DNA of 5,773 nt from positions 1 through 5,773 of the forward strand of contig NIVA01000132.1 of NCBI GenBank assembly GCA_002254335.1, read 5' to 3'. The stretch is from Bacteroidetes bacterium 4572_114. GTDB lineage: Bacteria; Bacteroidota; Bacteroidia; Bacteroidales; 4484-276. A model generated the notes under the pieces. The model was not told where the DNA came from and made no database searches. It saw only the letters and a list, made by a program, of their open reading frames with translations. Shown piece by piece: positions 1 through 5,692 of the stretch. How positions within the stretch are numbered: the stretch's first letter is position 1; every line of letters begins with the position of its first letter. Both the position numbers and the translations under genes were made by a program.

Positions 1-753
1 AATGGTTTCAAACTTCTTTTAAAAACAGGGTTGCTTCAAATTATTTTCCCTGAAATGGCAGTACTACAAGGGGCAGAATTTAAAGAAGGCAAAGGGCATA
101 AGGATAATTTTTACCATACACTGATAGTACTCGATAATATTTCGGTAAAATCAGATAACCTTTGGTTGCGCTGGGCCGCGATTGTTCACGATATTGCCAA
201 ACCGTTAACAAAAAAATGGGTTGAAGGTACAGGCTGGACTTTTCACGGGCACGAATTTCTGGGGTCAAAAATGGTCCCAAGAATTTTTAAGCGGCTTAAA
301 CTCCCCATGGGCGACAACATGAAATACGTACAAAAATTAGTGGCCATGCACCTTAGGCCAATTGTGCTTTCGCAGGATATTGTTACAGCATCGGCAATAC
401 GCCGGCTGCTATTTGACGCTGGTGATGATATCGATGACCTGATGACCTTGTGTGAGGCAGATATGTCATCGAAAATCCCGGAAAAAATCAGGAAGTACAA
501 AAAGAATTTTGAGGTAGTAAGGCAAAAGCTTGTGGAAATAGAGGAGGAAGACCGTATAAGGAATTGGCAGCCCCCAATTTCCGGTGAGGTTATTATGGAA
601 GCCTTTAACATACCGCCATGCAGGGAGGTCGGCATAATTAAAACAGCAATCAGGGAGGCCATACTTGACGGGGAAATAAAAAATAATTTTGAAGATGCTT
701 TTGCCCTCATGCTCAGGCAAGGAAAAAAAATTGGCCTTAAAACTGGAGGATAG
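1..753 (+). CDS. cca: CCA tRNA nucleotidyltransferase, C-terminal half (5' end outside window)
   Basis: The enzyme builds or repairs the 3' CCA end of tRNAs from CTP and ATP. The frame is open from base 1, so the gene starts upstream; the TTG at 31 is internal. About 250 residues are visible, roughly half the usual length of 450-480. The nucleotidyltransferase head is missing. Visible parts are an HD domain, with GHKDNFYHT (His codons at 97 and 115), the VHDIAKP motif (HD at 187-192) and FHGHE near 241-255, followed by the tRNA-binding region with RRLLFDAGDDIDDLMTLCEAD (about 400-465) and RNWQPPISGE (about 559-588). This combination is typical of the Bacteroidota CCA/poly(A)-polymerase family proteins carrying an HD domain. 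The stop codon TAG (751-753) lies inside a repeat that recurs 69 bases downstream, so the last residues (KTGG) may come from the repeat. The gene lies upstream of miaA, another tRNA-maturation gene, on the same strand. Confidence 0.93.
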   Translation, partial: NGFKLLLKTGLLQIIFPEMAVLQGAEFKEGKGHKDNFYHTLIVLDNISVKSDNLWLRWAAIVHDIAKPLTKKWVEGTGWTFHGHEFLGSKMVPRIFKRLKLPMGDNMKYVQKLVAMHLRPIVLSQDIVTASAIRRLLFDAGDDIDDLMTLCEADMSSKIPEKIRKYKKNFEVVRQKLVEIEEEDRIRNWQPPISGEVIMEAFNIPPCREVGIIKTAIREAILDGEIKNNFEDAFALMLRQGKKIGLKTGG

Positions 754-768
754 CTGTCAGACAGTTTT
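744..768. repeat. Repeat copy A with CTGTC-A-GACAG palindrome
   Basis: This 25-base unit matches 813-837 in direct orientation at 22 of 25 positions (offset 69). Its core, CTGTCAGACAG at 754-764, is an odd palindrome directly after the cca stop codon. Bases 754-766 are also a perfect 13-base reverse complement of 821-833, so the two copies could pair in RNA. The unit overlaps the end of cca. It may be a dispersed repeat, a pair of operators or a weak transcription end; the sequence alone does not decide. Confidence 0.75.
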
Positions 769-812
769 AACTAAAAACCAAATACCCAATATTTTAACTT
801 CAGTGTGTAATT

Positions 813-837
813 TGAAGGATAACTGTCTGACAGTTTT
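813..837. repeat. Repeat copy B with AACTGTC-T-GACAGTT palindrome, followed by T-run
   Basis: This is the second copy of the unit at 744-768. Here the palindrome extends to 15 bases (821-835, AACTGTCTGACAGTT). It runs into six T residues (834-839), so the transcript could form a short stem (AACTG/CAGTT, loop TCTGA) followed by U's: a weak intrinsic terminator for cca. It ends about 30 bases upstream of the proposed -33 element at 867, so an operator role for the next gene is also possible. Confidence 0.7.
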
Positions 838-866
838 TTAGACCGGACTAAATAATAATTTCAAAA

Positions 867-896
867 TTTGTATAATTCACAATTTAACTATTTTTG
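867..896 (+). promoter_or_regulatory. Bacteroidota-type promoter candidate for the 939 gene
   Basis: A TTTG at 867-870 and TATTTTTG at 889-896 fit the Bacteroidetes sigma consensus (TTTG near -33, TAnnTTTG near -7), with an 18-base spacer, slightly short of the usual 19-21. Transcription would start near 902-904, giving a leader of about 36 A-rich bases before the ATG at 939. No Shine-Dalgarno site is seen there, which is usual for this phylum. In AT-rich DNA such matches also arise by chance. Confidence 0.5.
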
Positions 897-938
897 CTAC
901 ATAATTAATTTCTTAATAATTGAAAAAACATAAAAAAA

Positions 939-1493
939 ATGAAGGTTTATAAATTTAGGTTATTGACTGAGGAGCAGGATGGTTTCATCAGGGAGATAGA
1001 AGTAAAGTCGGATCAAACTTTTAAAGACCTGCATGAATTTATTGTTAAAACCTTTAAGTTTAAAAGCAAGGAGTTGGCATCTTTTTATATTGCAAACGAA
1101 AATTGGGAAAAACTTATCGAGATCACACTGCTTGATATGTCGGGTGAGGTTGATAACGGACTCAAGACAGACGATCAGGTGCAAACAATTTTTATCATGG
1201 CCGAAACCATTCTCGACAGGTTTCTTGATGAGGTTGGGCAAAAGATGATTTATGAATACGACTTCCTGCAAATGCAAACATTTCAACTCGAGCTTATCAG
1301 TATTTCTGATGGCGGCAAAAAATCAATTTATCCAAAGGTTACCTACAGCAGGGGCAAGCTTGACAAACAAGAGGGCCTTGTGGTTGAAAAAGATTCGGAA
1401 AAGCTTAAGGCAGAATTGTTGCATGAGTTTAATTCCATATTGAAAGATGACGATGACGACGATGATGATTATTTTGGTGATGACGATTATTAA
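939..1493 (+). CDS. pRiA4b ORF-3-like / IS1096 passenger TnpR-like family protein
   Basis: This encodes 184 residues with no signal peptide or membrane segment, so it is probably cytoplasmic. The N-terminal half (MKVYKFRLLTEE, then IREIEVKSDQTFKDLHEFIVKTF) has the pattern of the plasmid pRiA4b ORF-3 family (PF07929), often labelled 'IS1096 element passenger TnpR family protein'. The family has a ubiquitin-like look: a strand, a helix starting at 'TFKDLHEFI', then 'YEYDF' near residue 106. The name does not show recombinase activity, and no serine-recombinase catalytic motif is visible. The last 16 residues are almost entirely acidic: eight Asp codons in a row (GAT and GAC mixed), then YFGDDDY. 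A similar acidic end is, as I recall, common in Bacteroidota homologues. The start at 939 follows an A-rich leader and a promoter candidate at 867-896. It sits between cca and miaA. The molecular function is unknown; a link to tRNA or RNA is only a guess from position. Confidence 0.85.
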   Translation: MKVYKFRLLTEEQDGFIREIEVKSDQTFKDLHEFIVKTFKFKSKELASFYIANENWEKLIEITLLDMSGEVDNGLKTDDQVQTIFIMAETILDRFLDEVGQKMIYEYDFLQMQTFQLELISISDGGKKSIYPKVTYSRGKLDKQEGLVVEKDSEKLKAELLHEFNSILKDDDDDDDDYFGDDDY

Positions 1494-1568
1494 ATTATCA
1501 AATAGTGTCCCGTCCTATATCGCACATTCATCAAAAACGGAGAAATTCAAAATTCGAGTATTAGGATT

Positions 1569-1606
1569 TTGAGTTTTGTCCCGAAAGCTTTCGGGATTGA
1601 GTTTTG
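1569..1606. repeat. 18-bp perfect palindrome flanked by exact 10-bp direct repeats
   Basis: Bases 1579-1596 read TCCCGAAAGCTTTCGGGA, identical to their reverse complement. The ten bases on each side are the same in direct orientation: TTGAGTTTTG at 1569-1578 and at 1597-1606. This looks like a small palindromic element with a target-site duplication, although the flanks are low-complexity T/G-rich DNA and slippage could also explain it. As RNA it would form a strong hairpin (TCCCGAA/TTCGGGA with a four-base loop) with no clean T-run directly after it. It lies 82 bases after the stop of the preceding gene and 73 bases before miaA. Confidence 0.8.
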
Positions 1607-1620
1607 GATTTATATATTTG
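1589..1620 (+). promoter_or_regulatory. Possible miaA promoter (TATATTTG)
   Basis: TATATTTG at 1613-1620 matches the TAnnTTTG -7 box of Bacteroidota. The best -33 partner at the right distance is only TTTC (1589-1592, spacer of 20), which lies in the right arm of the palindrome at 1579-1596. Transcription would begin near 1626, about 44 bases before the miaA ATG. If real, miaA has its own promoter and part of it lies in the repeat. Confidence 0.4.
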
Positions 1621-1669
1621 TTCTTCAGCAACAAAAACCATCTACTTGATGGATAAACACTAATTATTC

Positions 1670-2608
1670 ATGCCTTCCCACCGCCAAAATTATGTTTCGA
1701 CCCTTATAGTGCTTCCCGGGCCAACAGCTATCGGCAAAACCACTACGGCAATTAAACTGGCCCAACATTTTCAAACTGAGATTATTTCGGCAGATTCGCG
1801 GCAATTTTACCGTGAACTTAAAATTGGAACGGCAGCCCCAACACCAATCGAACTGGCCGCTGCAAAACATCACTTCATTGGCAACCTGTCCATAAAAGAC
1901 TACTACAATGTTTCGCGTTACGAAAAAGAGGTGTTGCAACTACTAGATAAATTATTCAAATATTATCCTGTTGTAGTTATGACCGGAGGGTCAGGCCTAT
2001 ACATCAATGCAGTTTGTAAGGGTATAGACGAACTTCCCGACCCGGATGAAAAACTCCGAAAAACCATTAAAGATTGGTATGCAAAACACGGGATAGAATT
2101 TCTGCAGGCAAAGCTTAAAGAGGTTGATCCTGAATATTACGAAATTGTTGACCGGAAAAACCCCAAAAGGATAATGCGTGCGCTGGAAGTATGTATCGCC
2201 ACGGGGACAACTTTTACTTCCCTACGAAAAAACCAGGCAAAGCCCAGGGATTTCAATATCATAAAAATAGGGCTTAACAGGCCCCGGGCAGAACTTTTTG
2301 AAAATATTGGCCACCGTACTGATCAAATGATTTCGGACGGATTGGTTGAAGAAGTTAAAGGACTTGCAGGATATCGAAACCATAATGCTCTGAACACAGT
2401 AGGCTATAAAGAAATTTTTGAATTCCTTGACGGGAAAATTACACTTGACCGGGCAATTGAAAACATTAAAACAAATACCAGGCGATATGCCAAGCGGCAA
2501 CTAACATGGTTCGGGCATGATAAAGAAATTACCTGGTTTATGCCTGAAGATATTGAGCAGGTTATTTTGTTTGTTGAATCGAAAATCCACAGGCCCCCAT
2601 TTTCCTGA
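1670..2608 (+). CDS. miaA: tRNA dimethylallyltransferase (MiaA)
   Basis: MiaA transfers a dimethylallyl group from DMAPP to N6 of A37 in tRNAs that read codons starting with U, which improves decoding. It is a soluble enzyme of 312 residues, normal for the family. Visible motifs are the P-loop GPTAIGKTT (residues 17-25); ADSRQFYRELKIGTAAP (41-57), with Asp42 in the position of the catalytic general base; GGSGLYI (106-112); NPKRIMRALEV (164-174); the late NTVGYKEI motif (242-249); and RRYAKRQLTWF (271-281), all expected in an intact enzyme. The ATG at 1670 gives a ten-residue lead before the first strand (TLIVLPGPT), slightly longer than in many homologues, but no better downstream start exists before the P-loop. 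It lies 176 bases after the preceding gene, far enough for a separate promoter, and converges on the minus-strand gene ending at 2908. Confidence 0.97.
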   Translation: MPSHRQNYVSTLIVLPGPTAIGKTTTAIKLAQHFQTEIISADSRQFYRELKIGTAAPTPIELAAAKHHFIGNLSIKDYYNVSRYEKEVLQLLDKLFKYYPVVVMTGGSGLYINAVCKGIDELPDPDEKLRKTIKDWYAKHGIEFLQAKLKEVDPEYYEIVDRKNPKRIMRALEVCIATGTTFTSLRKNQAKPRDFNIIKIGLNRPRAELFENIGHRTDQMISDGLVEEVKGLAGYRNHNALNTVGYKEIFEFLDGKITLDRAIENIKTNTRRYAKRQLTWFGHDKEITWFMPEDIEQVILFVESKIHRPPFS

Positions 2609-2854
2609 TTGGCGAAGGGCCTGGTTATGATGAAGATAAAACAGGTGATAAAAAAATATCGCGAACTAATTGATGCGGATCATTATTGCAAACATTATTG
2701 AGCCTGGTCTAAAAAGTCAAGGTTTGAATATATTTACAAACCGCTGCAAATATTACATCTGACAACCAGTCTGTTAAAAATTCAAGCCCTGACTTAAGTT
2801 TATTACTTCGGATTATTTCATAAAAATCAGGCATACAACAAATTGCGTTTACCC
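2609..2854. other. Intergenic region after miaA, no convincing gene
   Basis: The stretch lies between two convergent genes. The only start-like reading is a tiny plus-strand frame, ATG at 2627 to TGA at 2699-2701 (24 residues, MMKIKQVIKKYRELIDADHY then CKHY). The same frame continues open past the TGA to TAA at 2795-2797. I do not recognise the peptide on either side of the stop; it could be a gene remnant or chance. A six-base inverted repeat (GGTTTG 2721-2726, CAAACC 2737-2742) lacks a T-run. I see no tRNA, and no terminator for miaA is evident. Confidence 0.5.
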
Positions 2855-2893
2855 TAAAATAAAATACCCGCCTAAACTAACGTGCAGGCGGGC
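2855..2893 (-). terminator. Intrinsic terminator of the minus-strand surface-protein gene
   Basis: CCCGCCT (2867-2873) and AGGCGGG (2886-2892) form a perfect 7-base GC-rich stem with a 12-base loop. Read on the minus strand, the stem is followed by TATTTTATTTTAGG, a T-rich tract, and begins 15 bases after the stop codon at 2908-2910. On the plus strand it is followed by CAAAATCG, so it should act mainly on the minus strand. Confidence 0.75.
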
Positions 2894-2907
2894 AAAATCG
2901 TGAGGTG

Positions 2908-5358
2908 TTATTTTTGTAAGATTATTTTCTGTGCATTACATAGTGAGCCGTTTGCCGTTATATAGCAGAAATATATACCGGAAACTAAGTTGTTGGGGGT
3001 GAAGGTGAGGTGGTGTTCGCCAATCTCTTTATATCCTTCGGCAAAAGATTTTACCATCCTGCCTGTATAATCATAAACATTGATGGTTATTGTGGCATCT
3101 TCATCGAGCCGGTTGCCGAGGGTGGTTTGGCCTGAAAAAGGGTTGGGGTAATTGGGGAGCAGGGCTGCAATTCCCTGTGATGGGTGTAATGATTGCTGGT
3201 TTTCTTCGGAAATTTCATCATCCTTGAACAGAAGCGACAACAGATAATCGCGGTATTGGGAATGTTGTTTTTGTGAAACCGGCTTATACTCCGGCATGTT
3301 ACCGATGGGGACTGATTTGAGGCTGTCGTTGCCCATCTGTACATAAAGGTTTCCAAGGTCGATAATTGCAAAAAGGGAATCGGCAAAGGAGGGTGGGCTT
3401 TGTATCACGCTTTCGTAATGCGCAATAGCTGTTTGGTAGTTTTCAAGTTTAATATCGCATAGGTTTGAGAGGAAACCGGCAATTTTCACCAGCTCATCAT
3501 TAGTTTGTTGGTTTACAATACCAGAGTAATAATTCTTTAGTAACGCATAATCATTCGTAGCACCTTGCTCAATAGAAAACAGTTCTTTGAGCGAGGCAAT
3601 GGCATATTTTGAAGCGGGATAAGTTGATACAAGTTGTTGGTACCCGGTTTGGGCCTGGGTGTAATTACCCGAATCGGCCAGCGTTTGTGATGCGTAAAAC
3701 ATTTGCCCGTCGGTACCGGGGGCGGGGCTTTGCATTTGGAGGTCCCACACCGGAAGCCATGAATAATAGATGGTAGATGGACAGAGATCGTCCTGCGGGT
3801 TGAAATTCGTGCCCCAGTAGTTAAATTTAACATCATAAGGCGGTTCTTCATCATTAGTGTCATACATAAAAAGGCAGTTTGTTACATCATAATAAAAGGC
3901 ATTCCATCTCACTTCGTACGGAAAAGCACCTTTGGAAGCGTAAACCTGATTTATGTAGTTATTACATATTTGCTGCGTTTCGTGTACATAATCTGCCTGC
4001 CTGTTACCTATGATTGAAACATTACTACCATTTAGCGATTGAATACCATAATGATTATTGGAAAATTTTATATTGTCGTGTATATCAGCACTGCTATTAT
4101 AAATCAAAACTGCTGTTCCAACATTTTGAAAACCACAATAAGTAATAAGATTATTTTTAATTTCGTGTATGCCCTTTTCGCCATTACCTGAATTATGAAT
4201 TTCAATACCATATTTCCGTGCATTAACTAAAGTACAATTCTTTACTGAAAATTCCTGACAATTGTCAAGCATTAAAAAATAATCCTCTGAACAATTATTC
4301 AGCATATCAACTTCAAAATTGCAATCATCCAATTCGGGCTTACCTGCATAAAAAGTTAGGCTTGAATTCATGAAATCATTATTATAAATATATGCATCAG
4401 TAAAACTATAATATTGATCTAATTCAACATCATATAAACTTGAATTCGTTAATTGGAAGACAGATGTAATAATTGAAAGATGGCCGGAGGTCATTTGAAA
4501 GTAATCCAAAAAGATGGCTGTAATTGCAGCATCAATATCAATAAACCAATTGTTAATGTAGGGCTCACCCAAAAAAGACACAAAACTCCCAATTTCAATA
4601 TTCGTATTTGCCTGTATGTCTAAAAAATTGGAAGCCCCATTTCCAATGAAAGTGCAATAATCTTTGATAATAATACTACAATTACTAATTACAGTAAGTT
4701 TTGTGTTGTCATTCAGGAAATGGATCATCGATCTCTCTAAAAATGTTAGTTGGGAAATATCTTTTATTTCCATGCTTTTTGAAATTCCGATCAAACCAAG
4801 GTAACTGATATTTGAATACACTTCAGTATCGGAATGTAACAGAGTAGGGTATGTAAGTTCTGTATTGTTTTTAATATCACCAAAATCTGAACAAACCGGA
4901 GTTTCGTTTTCCAGGGTCTCATAAGCCGATCCCCATTCCCAGGCTTCTTTAATGGTAATGTAGTTATCTAAATTTACATCAGCCAAATCAAGATCAATGC
5001 CGTTATACTGAGGTTCCTCCTCAGGAGTTTGCCCTGTGAGTGAAGAAGTAAGGTGGTAATTAATTTCGCCGTGGTTGTAGGTGATGGTATTCCGCACCTC
5101 ATTTTCGATAAATGTAACAGGCGGGGTTCCAGGAGCCATATCATCCGCCCGGCTTGAGCCTTCTGTTTCACCACATGCAGTAATCACAATATTCCCATCA
5201 GCTTCCAGCACGGGGGCGAAGCCTCCTGATTTAGGAAAAGAGAGAAACACAGTTTTCTTATGCGCGGCAATGCCGTTAAGCCAGCCGGCCAGGTCGGTGT
5301 CGTAGATCTTGTGGTTGTCGTAGCTGTAAAAGTAGTGGCCTGTGGCATCGCTGCCGCC
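2908..5358 (-). CDS. T9SS-sorted protein: C13-like peptidase domain, beta-helix, TPR-like repeats (N-terminus lost at junction)
   Basis: About 816 residues of a larger secreted protein remain. From the N-terminal side: (1) a caspase-fold domain like C13-type peptidases of Bacteroidota (about 5355-4830), with GHYFYSYDN, YDTDLAGWLN, KSGGFAPVL, NIVITACGETEGS, SSLTGQTP, a DVNLDNYITIKEAW loop resembling a calcium site, and NETPVCSDFGDI. The usual catalytic Cys before SGGF (QCxSGGF in relatives) reads Pro (SFPKSGGF, 5241-5218), and the catalytic His before GG is beyond the junction. (2) A right-handed beta-helix (about 4815-3748) with many short strands and Asn turns, ending in NYWGTNFNPQDD. (3) TPR-like helices (about 3705-3328; GNYTQAQTGYQQLVSTYP). 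(4) A type IX sorting domain (about 3171-2911; LLPNYPNPFSGQTT, YDYTGRMVKSF, VSGIYFCYI, KIILQK). The protein would be exported through the outer membrane and attached or released. The frame also runs open to an ATG at 5727, but 5359-5727 is foreign DNA, so the true start is unknown. Confidence 0.82.
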   Translation of the reverse strand, partial: GGSDATGHYFYSYDNHKIYDTDLAGWLNGIAAHKKTVFLSFPKSGGFAPVLEADGNIVITACGETEGSSRADDMAPGTPPVTFIENEVRNTITYNHGEINYHLTSSLTGQTPEEEPQYNGIDLDLADVNLDNYITIKEAWEWGSAYETLENETPVCSDFGDIKNNTELTYPTLLHSDTEVYSNISYLGLIGISKSMEIKDISQLTFLERSMIHFLNDNTKLTVISNCSIIIKDYCTFIGNGASNFLDIQANTNIEIGSFVSFLGEPYINNWFIDIDAAITAIFLDYFQMTSGHLSIITSVFQLTNSSLYDVELDQYYSFTDAYIYNNDFMNSSLTFYAGKPELDDCNFEVDMLNNCSEDYFLMLDNCQEFSVKNCTLVNARKYGIEIHNSGNGEKGIHEIKNNLITYCGFQNVGTAVLIYNSSADIHDNIKFSNNHYGIQSLNGSNVSIIGNRQADYVHETQQICNNYINQVYASKGAFPYEVRWNAFYYDVTNCLFMYDTNDEEPPYDVKFNYWGTNFNPQDDLCPSTIYYSWLPVWDLQMQSPAPGTDGQMFYASQTLADSGNYTQAQTGYQQLVSTYPASKYAIASLKELFSIEQGATNDYALLKNYYSGIVNQQTNDELVKIAGFLSNLCDIKLENYQTAIAHYESVIQSPPSFADSLFAIIDLGNLYVQMGNDSLKSVPIGNMPEYKPVSQKQHSQYRDYLLSLLFKDDEISEENQQSLHPSQGIAALLPNYPNPFSGQTTLGNRLDEDATITINVYDYTGRMVKSFAEGYKEIGEHHLTFTPNNLVSGIYFCYITANGSLCNAQKIILQK

Positions 5359-5375
5359 AGCCAGGGCAACGGGAT
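5345..5375. other. Junction between Bacteroidota DNA and unrelated high-GC DNA
   Basis: On the minus strand, recognisable C13-like sequence begins with GGSDATGHYF (first Gly codon 5358-5356). On the plus strand, recognisable subtilisin-family sequence begins at about SQGNGMVGIASEA (Ser codon 5359-5361). GC content stays high from here on. Both genes lose their N-terminal part at the same place, which places the breakpoint at about 5353-5362. A GCCGCC at 5353-5358 may be shared microhomology. An assembly or cloning chimera is most likely; real transfer is less likely because no mobile-element feature is seen. Confidence 0.75.
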
Positions 5376-5667
5376 GGTTGGCATCGCCTCGGAGGCGAGC
5401 ATCGTCGCGGTGAAGGTCTTCGACTCGACCGGCTACGGCTCTGGCACCGAAGTCATCTGCGGCCTCGACCACGTCGCCGGATTGTTTGCGACGGACGGCA
5501 TACCGACCGTCGTGAACCGTGACGATTGGACACAACCAGTATCGGGCATCGCAGCAACAAGCTATCGGGACGAGTCCTTCATCAAGGGACAGAGCGGCAA
5601 GTTCGTCTACCAAGTGTGCAATGCCGACGAATCGGTCTGCTCGGATTGGGTGACCGTCGACCTCTGA
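5359..5667 (+). CDS. Subtilisin-family (S8) protease fragment with C-terminal module
   Basis: About 102 residues to the TGA at 5665-5667; the N-terminus is lost at the junction. The first part (SQGNGMVGIASEASIVAVKV, then FDSTGYGSGTEVICGLDHVAG and DGIPTVVN, to about 5517) matches the S8 fold after the catalytic His: the 'GVVGVAP.A.IVAVKVLD..G.G' strand and the following helix. The catalytic Asp and His would lie upstream. After PTVVN, where relatives continue with MSLGG and later the catalytic GTSMA serine, the sequence reads RDDWTQPVSGIAATSYRDES and then FVYQVCNADESVCSDWVTV. That resembles the end of a fibronectin-III-like or similar beta-sandwich module from secreted actinobacterial-type proteins. 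About 150 residues of the protease domain therefore appear to be missing at about 5515-5520, so the fragment cannot encode an active protease. The same frame is open back to 5260, but that part is antisense to the C13-like domain. Confidence 0.65.
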   Translation, partial: SQGNGMVGIASEASIVAVKVFDSTGYGSGTEVICGLDHVAGLFATDGIPTVVNRDDWTQPVSGIAATSYRDESFIKGQSGKFVYQVCNADESVCSDWVTVDL

Positions 5668-5692
5668 CCGGCTTCGGCCTTGCAAGAGGTCG
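5658..5692. terminator. Hairpin between convergent stop codons
   Basis: CGACCTCT (5658-5665) and AGAGGTCG (5685-5692) form a perfect 8-base stem; the 19-base loop contains a small GGC-TTCG-GCC hairpin (5670-5679). It lies exactly between the TGA of the S8 fragment (5665-5667) and the TAA of the minus-strand fragment (5695-5693). Its place suggests a shared bidirectional terminator, but neither side has a clear T-run. Confidence 0.4.

Noticed and set aside
243..710. Antisense frame of 155 codons opposite cca
   Set aside because: It is a shadow of the well-conserved cca coding frame, with a Ser-rich composition typical of a reverse-complement reading.
744..837. CRISPR-like array from two palindromic repeats
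   Set aside because: There are only two units, which differ at three positions, no further spaced copies and no cas genes.
1444..1490. Poly-Asp run as a possible sequencing or frameshift artefact
   Set aside because: Asp codons alternate GAT and GAC, the frame is kept, and the stop follows normally. An acidic tail fits what I recall of the family.
939..1493. Mobile element suggested by the name 'IS1096 passenger'
   Set aside because: There is no transposase, terminal inverted repeat or target duplication around the gene. The family name is historical.
1502..1516. TAGTGTCCCGTCCTA, resembling an insertion-sequence end
   Set aside because: No inverted partner was found in the window and no transposase is nearby.
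3537..3863. 108-codon alternative frame on the minus strand
   Set aside because: It overlaps the TPR-like and beta-helix end of the T9SS protein, whose own frame has clear domain motifs.
5260..5358. Plus-strand frame upstream of the S8 fragment
   Set aside because: It is antisense to the conserved C13-like sequence (GHYFYSYDN, YDTDLAGWL). The resemblance of 'GIAAA' to the S8 'HVAG' region is probably chance.
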